DNA of 64,000 nucleotides from Tolypothrix brevis GSE-NOS-MK-07-07A (lineage in GTDB: Bacteria; Cyanobacteriota; Cyanobacteriia; Cyanobacteriales; Nostocaceae), in NCBI GenBank assembly GCA_019358985.1, contig JAHHIJ010000029.1, forward strand, positions 27,139-91,138. Direction: 5' to 3'. Under the pieces are notes generated by a model that saw only the letters and a program-made list of their open reading frames with translations, was not told the DNA's origin and did not search any database. Shown piece by piece: positions 44,126 to 51,685 of this stretch. Positions within the stretch are counted from its first letter, which is position 1; every line of letters starts with the position of its first letter. The translations under genes and the position numbers were made by a program.

Positions 44126-44267
44126 AGGTGGTTGCCCAAAGTAGTTGATTTACTTTTAACATAAAGAGCGATCGCACTTCCCCTGTACCGAGTCGAACAA
44201 ATACGGCTGTCGTAACTTTAACAATTTAAAGTTAGAATCAAGTAAAATCAATTATCCTTGAACGAAC

Positions 44268-44546
44268 ATGAGTATTAACGTAACTTTTCCCGAAGAATTA
44301 TTAATTGCGGCTAGAGAAGAAAAAGAGACATTTTCTCGCAAAGTCATAATTTACACCTTGGGACATCTTTATCAAGAAGGTAAAATATCGGCAGGTATTG
44401 GCGCACAGGTATTAGGATGCGATAAATACACTTTTTATACTCTTTTATCTGAATATGGCTTTTCGGTCATTGACTATACAGAAGAAGAATGGACATTAGA
44501 AGTGCAAACTAGCCGAGAAATAGCTGCTAAAATTCAGCCAAAATGA
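44268..44546 (+). CDS. UPF0175-family antitoxin-like protein
   Basis: 92 residues: MSINVTFPEELLIAAREEKE, YTLGHLYQEGKISAGIGAQV, LGCDKYTFYTLLSEYGFSVI. A helix-turn-helix typical of UPF0175 proteins. Overlaps the DUF3368 gene by four bases. Such pairs are widespread in cyanobacteria and are considered VapBC-like TA modules; both members here look intact, in contrast with most TA loci in this window. Confidence 0.85.
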   Translation: MSINVTFPEELLIAAREEKETFSRKVIIYTLGHLYQEGKISAGIGAQVLGCDKYTFYTLLSEYGFSVIDYTEEEWTLEVQTSREIAAKIQPK

Positions 44547-45040
44547 AGATTGTCGTCAATTCTACACCGCTTATTGCTCTATCTTTGATTAATCAATTAG
44601 AGCTTTTAAATCAGTTATTTGATCAAATAATTATTCCGGCGGCGGTCTATCAAGAAGTAGTTATCTCTGGAGCTAGTAAACCTGGAGCAATTGAGCTAAA
44701 TAATGCCAGTTGGATTCAAGTCCAATCCGTGACACCATTATCTAATATTGAACCTCTGTTACTGGGATTGGATCGAGGAGAATTAGAAGTTATTCTCTTA
44801 GCAATTTCAATTAAACCAAATTGGGTAATTATCGATGAAAAATTAGCCAGAAGAGTAGCTAAAGTAATGGGATTGTCTGTCAAAGGAACAGTAGGAATTC
44901 TCTTGGCTGGTTTTCATGCAGGTTATATGTCTAAACAAGAAACATTAGATTCATTACAACAGTTAATTGACTATGGAATTCGCCTTAATTCTCAAATAAT
45001 TAGTTGGGTAAAATCAGAATTAGACAATCCTGAAAGCTAA
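44543..45040 (+). CDS. DUF3368 PIN-like toxin
   Basis: 165 residues: KIVVNSTPLIALSLINQLEL (first acidic position replaced by Asn-Ser in NSTPLI, as is usual for DUF3368), GLDRGELEVILLAISIKPNW, VIIDEKLARRVAKVMGLSV, GTVGILLAGFHAGYM. These match the PIN-like nuclease family partnered with UPF0175. Complete length. The stop lies 29 bases before the 48-bp direct repeat. Confidence 0.87.
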   Translation: MKIVVNSTPLIALSLINQLELLNQLFDQIIIPAAVYQEVVISGASKPGAIELNNASWIQVQSVTPLSNIEPLLLGLDRGELEVILLAISIKPNWVIIDEKLARRVAKVMGLSVKGTVGILLAGFHAGYMSKQETLDSLQQLIDYGIRLNSQIISWVKSELDNPES

Positions 45041-45068
45041 GATAACTATAAATGTTCCCGAAAATACT

Positions 45069-45116
45069 TTCGTTTTTATAGCCGCGACTTTAGTCGTCGG
45101 GTACTCACAGATCATA
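45069..45116. repeat. 48-bp exact direct copy of 43879-43926
   Basis: Identical 48 bases 1190 bp apart bracket the antitoxin and the UPF0175/DUF3368 pair. Confidence 0.9.
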
Positions 45117-45120
45117 TTCA

Positions 45121-45282
45121 AAAGAGCGATCGCACCTCCCCGACAAGATAAAATCGCTAACTATAGAATAAAGAGCGATCGCACTTCCCCGACAAGATAA
45201 AATCGCTGACCATAGAATAAAAGAGCGATCGCACTTCTCCGACAAGAGAAAATCGCTGACTATAGAATAAAAGAGCGATCGC
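45121..45282. repeat. 49-50-bp tandem repeat, 3.2 units, each with HIP1
   Basis: Units begin at 45121, 45170, 45220 and 45270 with AAAGAGCGATCGC and contain CCGACAAGATAAAATCGCT. Confidence 0.9.
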
Positions 45283-45284
45283 CC

Positions 45285-45357
45285 CCTCATCCCCCTCATC
45301 TCCCTCATCCCCCTCATCTCCCTCATCCCCCTCATCCCCCACTCCCCCACTCCTCCC
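45285..45357. repeat. Short pyrimidine tandem repeats (CCCCCTCAT type)
   Basis: Runs of CCCCCTCAT/CTCCCTCAT nonamers up to the stop codon of the AAA-WD40 gene. Confidence 0.85.
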
Positions 45358-48300
45358 CTACTTACACACATCAGACGCCTTAGGATGGCTGGCAAAATAA
45401 CCCTCAAGCCAACTGCAACCCTGCGCTAACAAATCATCTAAATTCAGATTCCACAATTTGATGGTCTTGTCATAACTTGCCGAAACGAGAGTTTTCCCAT
45501 CTGGGCTGAAACTAACGTTCAAGACCCAACCAATATGCCCGTTGAGGGTAGTAATTTCTTTTTTCGTCTCCAGATTCCACAGTTTGATGGTCTTGTCATA
45601 ACTAGCCGAAGCGAGAGTTTTCCCATCTGGGCTGAAACTAACGCTCCTTACCAAATCACTATGCCCGTTGAGGGTAGTAATTTCTTTTTTCGTCTCCAGA
45701 TTCCACAGTTTGATGGTGTTGTCAGTACTTGCAGAAGCGAGAGTTTTCCCATCTGGGCTGAAACTAACGCTCAATACGTTATTACTATGCCCATTGAGGG
45801 TAGCAATTTCTTTTTTCGTTTCCAGATTCCACAATTTGATGGTGTTGTCATAACTTGCCGAAGCCAGAGTTTTTCCATCTGGGCTGAAACTAACGCTCAA
45901 TACGTTATTACTATGCCCATTGAGGGTAGCAATTTCTTTTTTCGTTTCCAGATTCCACAATTTGATGGTGTTGTCATAACTTGCCGAAGCCAGAGTTTTC
46001 CCATCTGGGCTGAAACTAACGCTCAATACCGCCTGACTATGCCCATTGAAGGTAGTAATTTCTTTTTTCGTCTCTAGATTCCACAATTTGATGGTCTTGT
46101 CAGAACTTGCAGAAGCCAGAATTTTCCCATCTGGGCTGAAAGTAACGCTCAATACCGCATTACTATGCCCCTTGAGGGTAGTAATTTCTTTTTTCGTCTC
46201 CAGATTCCACAGTTTGATGGTATTGTCATCACTTGCCGAAGCGAGAGTTTTTCCAACTCCTTCGGAGAACGCTTCGCGAACTGGGCTGAAAGTAACGCTC
46301 GATACCGCATTACTATGCCCATTGAGGGTAGTAATTTCTTTTTTCGTCTCCAGATTCCACAATTTGATGGTCTTGTCATCACTTGCCGAAGCCAGAATTT
46401 TCCCATCTGGGCTGAAAGTAACCCTCGATACATTATGACTATGCCCGTTGAGGGTAGTAATTTCTTTTTTCGTCTTCAGATTCCACAGTTTGATGGTCTT
46501 GTCATCACTTGCAGAAGCCAGAGTTTTCCCATCTGGGCTGAAAGTAACGCTCGATACCCCACGACTATGCCCATTGAGGGTAGCAATTTCTTTTTTCGTT
46601 TCCAGATTCCACAGTTTGATGGTTTTGTCCCAACTAGCCGAAGCCAGAGTTTTCCCATCTGGGCTGAAAGTAACGCTCGATACCCCACTACTATGCCCGT
46701 TGAGGGTAGTAATTTCTTTTTTCGTCTCCAGATTCCACAATTTGATGGTCTTGTCCCAACTAGCCGAAGCCAGAGTTTTCCCATCTGGGCTGAAAGTAAC
46801 GCTCGATACCCCACTACTATGCCCGTTGAGGGTAGTAATTTCTTTTTTCGTCTCCAGATTCCACAATTTGATGGTCTTGTCAGAACTTGCAGAAGCCAGA
46901 GTTTTCCCATCTGGGCTGAAAGTAACGCTATATACCAAATCACTATGCCCGTTGAGGGTAGTAATTTCTTTTTTCGTCTCCAGATTCCACAATTTGATGG
47001 TCTTGTCAGAACTTGCCCAAGCGAGAGTTTTCCCATCTCGGCTGAAAGTAACGCTCGATACCCCCAGACTATGCCCGTTGAGGGTAGTAATTTCTTTTTT
47101 CGTCTCCAGATTCCACAATTTGATGGTCTTGTCAGAACTTGTAGAAGCCAGAGTTTTTCCATCTGGGCTGAAAGTAACGCTCGATACCCCACGACTATGC
47201 CCTTCCAAGCGATTTTGTTCGCGAATCTTCGGCAAAATCGTCTGTAAACTAAACAAAGGACTGTAAGCCGGATAATCTGCCAAAGATTGTTTATCTTTAA
47301 CCAAACTTTTTAATCCTTTAGCAACCCGCATTGCTAACAGCAGCCCGTCAATCTCATTTGAATCAAACACTCGCAGCACATCCATTGCCTCTCGCTCCAG
47401 TTGCGTACCCGTTAAGGCATTTTGACGGGCTGTTTCTGCCTCTGTTCGGGCAATCTTCGCACTTTCGAGACCCTTTTTTGCCTGCTGTTCTGTTTGCCTT
47501 ACCCGGTTGAAAGCTTCAACTGCTTTTTGACGCTGGCTTTCTGCTTGTTTGCGTTTTCCTTGAGCATCTAGTGCTTGTTGCAGTGCCTGCTGTTTCTGTG
47601 AAGTTGCTTCTTCTGCTTGTTTCTTAACTGCTGCAACGTTATTGTTTGCTAGTTGCAGCTTGTCCTGTGCCTGTTTGACTTGGGTGTTTGCTCCTGCCAG
47701 ATTTTTCGCTGCTTTTTCATAGTTACCTTGTGTTAGTGCAGCCTTTTGCGTTAGCTTCTGATTCTCTCCCAATATTCGTTGATTATCTTGCCTAGTTGTT
47801 GCGGTTTCTGTTTTGGCGGTTTCTAATTCTGTTTGCGCGGTTTCTGTTTTTGCTTTTGCTTCCTGTGCTTGCTGTAATTGATACCCTGCAAATAAGAAAG
47901 ATGCCACCGCACCGACAATAGTTAGCCCCAACACCACAGAACCGATGCGAATCTGCTGATTAGCTTTGCGATTCGCTTCTGCTAAAATCTGCTTTGCTTG
48001 TTCTTCGGCTTCCAGTCGCTTCTGAAAATCCCGCTTATCTAAATTCTGGCTAGCAGTAAAAAACTGATAGTCTAAATCAGCCAAGCTTTTACCCACAGCC
48101 CAACTTTGAGCATCCTGCAAAGCTTTTCCCCGCAACAAGCGCGACTCATCTTGAAACTCAGAAGCAACCCAAGCATTTAATGCATCAGAGTAGGAACGCA
48201 GTTTTGCTAGTATTTTCTCACACCATCCCTGATTAAATACCTCAGCGTAAATGCGATTATAAATCCGCAGCTTGCCATCGCGCTTCACCACCAACCCCGT

Positions 48301-49512
48301 CAGCCGCAGTTCTGTTTGTTCCGCACTCTCATCAGCGTCAATCCCCCCCTCGCCGAGATTTTGACCTAACCCCCCAGCCCCCTTCCCTACGAGGGAAGGG
48401 GGAGCATGATTTCTCCCCTCCCCTCGCAGGGGAGGGGCTGGGGGAGAGGTTCCGGCATTCCCCTCCCCTCGTAGGGGAGGGGTTAGGGGAGAGGTTCCGG
48501 CAGAAGTCACAATTTGCTGACACAACCCCAACAGGCGCCCAGTTCGCTTTTCCCCACTGTGCATAATTCTGTCGCGGATGGTTCTCAAATGCTCCGGTTC
48601 ATCCTGCGCTTCCCAATTGACGATAATCCGCTCTCTCACCACAGACTCGACAAAAGCCTGAGGATTCGGGATTTTAAATTCCTCCCCCTCTTCCCCTCTT
48701 GTACAGACGCGATTAATCGCGTCTCTACTCGCAGCTTGCAGTAACAATTTACAAACCTTCTGCGTTAAAAACGGCTGTCCCCCCGTCCAATAAAGCACCG
48801 CTTCCATCACCGTTTGCGGTTCACCCAGCACAGCGAGTCCCTTCGCTAAAGGTTCCGCTTCCTCAAGCTGAAACCCAGTTAAATCGATCGCTCGACCAAT
48901 ATTAAAAGGTGTCCGACGCTTATCTTGAATCAAATCGGAAGGTGTAGAAACCCCCAATAAAGCAAAAGTCAAACGGTTGTAAGCCGGGTTATCAGCGCGA
49001 CGGTTATAACAATCGCGGATGAGGGCAAAAAAATCATCAGTCTCAAAGGGAACACTGAGAATACTATCAATTTCATCAATAAATATGACAATATTATCTG
49101 TAACTCTCTTGAGCAAAACCGTCTCAATAAACTTGCCCAAACGCTGAAGAGGTGGCAGCAAGTCGTTCTCAGTCCACCACTGGTCTAAATCAAAGCTTGT
49201 ATAAAGATTAAAACTGTTAATCATACAATCAATCACCCCCGCATACCATTGCTCTGGGGTAATATCAGATGTCCCAATAGCCGTCATATCAATCAACGCA
49301 CAGGCAAACCCCTCATCCTGTAACCGTTGCATTGTCTGCACCCGCAAGCTAGATTTACCCATCTGCCGCGAATTGAGAACGTAACAAAAATTACCCGCCT
49401 TCAACGCATCGTAAAGGTCTTTGTCAGCTTGACGTTTGACATAGGTTTGGGCATCAGTCGGGAGACTGCCCCCAACTTGATATTCGTAGCCTGCGGTTAA
49501 TTCAGGTTTCAT
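45358..49512 (-). CDS. STAND-like AAA ATPase with 14 WD40 repeats
   Basis: 1384 residues. AAA-like ATPase domain at the N-terminus (Walker [11 protein letters not shown] near 48-56; Walker [13 protein letters not shown]); a hydrophobic helix ([20 protein letters not shown]) near residue 540; a Gln/Ala/Lys-rich coiled coil to about 690; then 14 WD40 repeats of 42 residues forming two seven-bladed propellers. Blades are nearly identical ([18 protein letters not shown]), varying mainly after GHS and at two positions near SAS. Three in-frame repeat insertions are visible at about 48342-48505, 48701-48728 and 46253-46283. Probably a membrane-linked sensor or signalling ATPase; ligand and effector unknown. 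Confidence 0.9.
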   Translation of the reverse strand: MKPELTAGYEYQVGGSLPTDAQTYVKRQADKDLYDALKAGNFCYVLNSRQMGKSSLRVQTMQRLQDEGFACALIDMTAIGTSDITPEQWYAGVIDCMINSFNLYTSFDLDQWWTENDLLPPLQRLGKFIETVLLKRVTDNIVIFIDEIDSILSVPFETDDFFALIRDCYNRRADNPAYNRLTFALLGVSTPSDLIQDKRRTPFNIGRAIDLTGFQLEEAEPLAKGLAVLGEPQTVMEAVLYWTGGQPFLTQKVCKLLLQAASRDAINRVCTRGEEGEEFKIPNPQAFVESVVRERIIVNWEAQDEPEHLRTIRDRIMHSGEKRTGRLLGLCQQIVTSAGTSPLTPPLRGEGNAGTSPPAPPLRGEGRNHAPPSLVGKGAGGLGQNLGEGGIDADESAEQTELRLTGLVVKRDGKLRIYNRIYAEVFNQGWCEKILAKLRSYSDALNAWVASEFQDESRLLRGKALQDAQSWAVGKSLADLDYQFFTASQNLDKRDFQKRLEAEEQAKQILAEANRKANQQIRIGSVVLGLTIVGAVASFLFAGYQLQQAQEAKAKTETAQTELETAKTETATTRQDNQRILGENQKLTQKAALTQGNYEKAAKNLAGANTQVKQAQDKLQLANNNVAAVKKQAEEATSQKQQALQQALDAQGKRKQAESQRQKAVEAFNRVRQTEQQAKKGLESAKIARTEAETARQNALTGTQLEREAMDVLRVFDSNEIDGLLLAMRVAKGLKSLVKDKQSLADYPAYSPLFSLQTILPKIREQNRLEGHSRGVSSVTFSPDGKTLASTSSDKTIKLWNLETKKEITTLNGHSLGVSSVTFSRDGKTLAWASSDKTIKLWNLETKKEITTLNGHSDLVYSVTFSPDGKTLASASSDKTIKLWNLETKKEITTLNGHSSGVSSVTFSPDGKTLASASWDKTIKLWNLETKKEITTLNGHSSGVSSVTFSPDGKTLASASWDKTIKLWNLETKKEIATLNGHSRGVSSVTFSPDGKTLASASDDKTIKLWNLKTKKEITTLNGHSHNVSRVTFSPDGKILASASDDKTIKLWNLETKKEITTLNGHSNAVSSVTFSPVREAFSEGVGKTLASASDDNTIKLWNLETKKEITTLKGHSNAVLSVTFSPDGKILASASSDKTIKLWNLETKKEITTFNGHSQAVLSVSFSPDGKTLASASYDNTIKLWNLETKKEIATLNGHSNNVLSVSFSPDGKTLASASYDNTIKLWNLETKKEIATLNGHSNNVLSVSFSPDGKTLASASTDNTIKLWNLETKKEITTLNGHSDLVRSVSFSPDGKTLASASYDKTIKLWNLETKKEITTLNGHIGWVLNVSFSPDGKTLVSASYDKTIKLWNLNLDDLLAQGCSWLEGYFASHPKASDVCK
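46253..46283. repeat. Repeat insertion within the eighth WD40 blade
   Basis: CTCCTTCGGAGAACGCTTCG-type repeat replaces one Asp codon and adds eight residues (VREAFSEGV) in the [11 protein letters not shown] loop. The same repeat type occurs at about 50420, 50450 and 63527. Confidence 0.85.
48342..48505. repeat. GC-rich interspersed repeat inside the AAA-WD40 gene
   Basis: Two tandem units of the CCCCTCCCCTCG..GGGGAGGGG type palindrome plus a diverged third; encodes [14 protein letters not shown] and [10 protein letters not shown] in frame, within the domain after the ATPase. Confidence 0.85.
48701..48728. repeat. Dispersed palindrome inside coding sequence
   Basis: Core CGATTAATCG, arms GTACAGACG/CGTCTCTAC. 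Encodes [12 protein letters not shown] on the minus strand in the AAA-WD40 protein. Confidence 0.85.
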
Positions 49513-49590
49513 GGCGGTATAAATCTACCATCTGGAAAATAGGGAGTTTTCGCTTTTCACTGCGTTTCAAATCCTGTGAACGGTTACACC

Positions 49591-49926
49591 TTAACTTACA
49601 GCAAAATCCGTATACTTCCTTCTCGCAGGAGCTTGAAAAGCCAAAACAATATCCTCAGAAGGAACCCCCAACTCTAACAAATCACCAGCAATTCCCCCTT
49701 CAGTTCCATCATGCTGAATCCAAATTTTTCCATTTTTAATATCTAAATGTAAAACTGCTCCTCGGATGCGTTCATTGCCATCCCAACCCACATTCATTAA
49801 TTGATAGTGGTCGCGTTCTCGATCAAAAATTAGCTGCACTTCTACATCACCATAACGAGGCTTGTAATTGCTATATTCCTTCAGCAAAGTTTCAATATGA
49901 TTGCGATAAATATCTAATTTTTCCAT
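49591..49926 (-). CDS. xisI: XisI family protein
   Basis: 111 residues: MEKLDIYRNHIETLLKEYSN, DVEVQLIFDRERDHYQLMNV, GWDGNERIRGAVLHLDIKNG, KIWIQHDGTEGGIAGDLLEL and GVPSEDIVLAFQAP, the characteristic XisI pattern. XisI with XisH was first described as needed for excision of the Nostoc fdxN element. Such pairs occur in many copies in cyanobacteria away from any excised element, so the present role is open. Its start overlaps the xisH end by 13 bases. Confidence 0.93.
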   Translation of the reverse strand: MEKLDIYRNHIETLLKEYSNYKPRYGDVEVQLIFDRERDHYQLMNVGWDGNERIRGAVLHLDIKNGKIWIQHDGTEGGIAGDLLELGVPSEDIVLAFQAPARRKYTDFAVS

Positions 49927-50330
49927 TGTAATATCGTCTCCTGTTCAATATCATAAACAATAATATTTAGTTGATAATTCTGAATCGCTAGACGAGTAAA
50001 TTCTAACTGAAAAAAAGTTTTATAAGCATCAGCAGGAACAGCCAAATATAAAATACGGTCTGGTTCTTTCTGTTGCAGAACTAATCGATAATTCATCACC
50101 TGACCCACAGCTTGATGAAAATCTGTAATTACCGAGTAGCTCAGAAAACTTTTGATCTCAACAGCTATTTTTTGATTTTCCTTTTGGGCAGCGATTACTT
50201 TTTCTGCACCCAAATCCACATATAAATCAACACCTCCAAAAACTAAATACAGTGGGTCATCTGTAATTATCCACCCTTCCTTAATTAAGCCATTTTTAAC
50301 CGCATCGTGAAACTTGTCCTTAGCCATCAC
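49914..50330 (-). CDS. xisH: XisH family protein (PD-(D/E)XK fold)
   Basis: 138 residues: AKDKFHDAVKNGLIKEGWII, TDDPLYLVFGGVDLYVDLGA, and KIAVEIKSFLSYSVITDFHQ, AVGQVMNYRLVLQQ. The GVDLYVDLG..VAVEIKSF arrangement (D, ExK) fits a PD-(D/E)XK nuclease core. Two in-frame ATGs start the gene. Overlaps xisI. No xisF-type recombinase is present in the window, so fdxN-type excision is not implied; nuclease or TA-like function is inferred. Confidence 0.92.
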   Translation of the reverse strand: MMAKDKFHDAVKNGLIKEGWIITDDPLYLVFGGVDLYVDLGAEKVIAAQKENQKIAVEIKSFLSYSVITDFHQAVGQVMNYRLVLQQKEPDRILYLAVPADAYKTFFQLEFTRLAIQNYQLNIIVYDIEQETILQWKN

Positions 50331-50541
50331 CTTTTTTATGTAAGTAGGTAGGCACGAATAAATTTAGCTATGTAACAAAATGTCAAAAGTCCGTAACCGC
50401 AAGGGAATTGCTTGTCTGCGACACGCTGCGCGAACGTCGTGCCTCCTCTCTACGAGACGCTCCGCGAACACAATGACAGAAACATAGTTATGTTTCTTAA
50501 CACCCACCTACTTATTTTACATGGCGACAGACATTTACTAT
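50331..50541. repeat. Spacer with GACGCTNCGCGAAC repeats
   Basis: Contains ACACGCTGCGCGAACG and GAGACGCTCCGCGAAC, two copies of a palindromic interspersed repeat, between xisH and the nuclease-like gene. No gene seen. Confidence 0.65.
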
Positions 50542-51159
50542 CTACTTTACAATTTGAGCAAGACGCTTTAACGACCTGACAACACTATATAAATCATCGC
50601 CACGATTTAGCGATAATGTGTAAGATAAAGCATATTTGGGTATACCTTGTTTCATTAACTTAATAAATTGAAACTCCCGACCATTGGTAACAAAACCAAA
50701 TGCAGGTTTTTCCAAGTTAGGATTACCCAGCATATAAGCCAATGCTTGGGGAATTGCTACCTCTAAAGAGTAATCAGCCCGTTTTGCCTCAACTACCAGC
50801 ACCCAGAATAAAGGTTGGAAAACCAGAATGTCGATGCGTCCTCGAATAATCGTGCCTTCATCTTCAGAAACGATTTCGACTTCTTCCTCCGAGGCAATGT
50901 AGAAAGGCGGTTGATAGAAACCAGCCAGACGCAATAATGGCGATAATACCACCATCTTGACTACAGGTTCTAAAATTTGATATTGAGATAAATGGAGATA
51001 TTCGGCTTTGACTTGGTTGAGAGATTGTTTTTCTAAGTCATTCAACTCAGGCAAATCCTCCTGCCACTCTGGGAAAAAGTCGTCATCAGCACGTTGGAGA
51101 CTAAATCTCTCGATTAGCTGGGTAATGGTGATATCTTTTGCCTGAATAATTTGAACCAT
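50542..51159 (-). CDS. PD-(D/E)XK endonuclease-like protein
   Basis: 205 residues. The core GRIDILVFQPLFWVLVVEAK RADYS has the D-(x)n-ExK geometry of restriction-endonuclease-like folds (as in type I R-subunit N-domains), followed by VAIPQALAYMLGNP and FGFVTNGREFQFIKL, typical for such stand-alone proteins. No methylase or helicase gene is beside it. Upstream of XisH/XisI on the same strand with a 211-base gap. Could act on DNA in defence or be a decoy regulator; function unknown. Confidence 0.75.
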   Translation of the reverse strand: MVQIIQAKDITITQLIERFSLQRADDDFFPEWQEDLPELNDLEKQSLNQVKAEYLHLSQYQILEPVVKMVVLSPLLRLAGFYQPPFYIASEEEVEIVSEDEGTIIRGRIDILVFQPLFWVLVVEAKRADYSLEVAIPQALAYMLGNPNLEKPAFGFVTNGREFQFIKLMKQGIPKYALSYTLSLNRGDDLYSVVRSLKRLAQIVK

Positions 51160-51269
51160 TTATCTGCGGCTTTTATTTTAAGTAATATCATGTCTAGTAG
51201 TCTGTCAATAAATAATTGATGGATAGATTAAGAGTAGAGACGGCGATTTATCGCGTCTCTCTAACCGCC

Positions 51270-51533
51270 GAATTCAATAAACGGGTTCCCGAATTCAATA
51301 AACGGGTTCCCGAATTCAATAAACGACTGCCCGAATTCAATAAACGACTGCCCGAATTCAATAAACGACTGCCCGAATTCAATAAACGACTGCCCGAATT
51401 CAATAAACGACTGCCCGAATTCAATAAACGGCTGCCCGAATTCAATAAACGGCTGCCCGAATTCAATAAACGGCTGCCCGAATTCAATAAACGGCTGCCC
51501 GAATTCAATAAACGGCTGCCCGAATTCAATAAA
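51270..51533. repeat. 21-bp tandem array, about 13 units
   Basis: Unit encodes PEFNKRL/PEFNKRV when read in frame; sub-blocks use GGGTTCC, GACTGCC or GGCTGCC in the variable part. Both strands are open because the period is a multiple of three. The last unit runs into TAGACATCTCCA, the end of a composite MITE. Confidence 0.9.
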
Positions 51534-51627
51534 TAGACATCTCCATAAATTAATTATGCGTTGCCCGAAACCCTTGTAGAGACGTAGCACTGCTACGTCT
51601 TTACCTCTTTTCTGGAGATGTTCAATG
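51534..51627. mobile_element. Composite MITE next to the 21-bp array
   Basis: TAGACATCTCCATAAATTAA, then ATGCGTTGCCCGAAACCC, palindrome 51576-51604 (core TAGCACTGCTA), right end CTGGAGATGTTCA. A further palindrome (core TTCCATCGGAA) lies at 51646-51672. Confidence 0.75.
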
Positions 51628-51685
51628 GGTTCTATATATATTGAGGGAGACGTTCCATCGGAACGTCTCTACGATGGTTGCAGTG

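Noticed and set aside
44268..45116. Treating the region as an integron or phage island.
   Set aside because: No integrase, attC-like sites or phage genes; only direct 48-bp repeats support mobility.
46046..47266. Long open frames on the plus strand (up to 360 codons) and a second minus frame across the WD40 repeats.
   Set aside because: They arise because the 126-bp WD40 unit is a multiple of three, so stop-free frames repeat. No ribosome-binding site or protein-like pattern other than the periodicity.
49591..50330. fdxN-type excision element near XisH/XisI.
   Set aside because: No site-specific recombinase, no fdxN/nif genes and no matching attachment repeats in the window; XisH/XisI pairs are common outside such elements.
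51216..51590. Open frames of 93-109 codons on both strands.
   Set aside because: All are readings of the 21-bp array; none has a recognisable domain.
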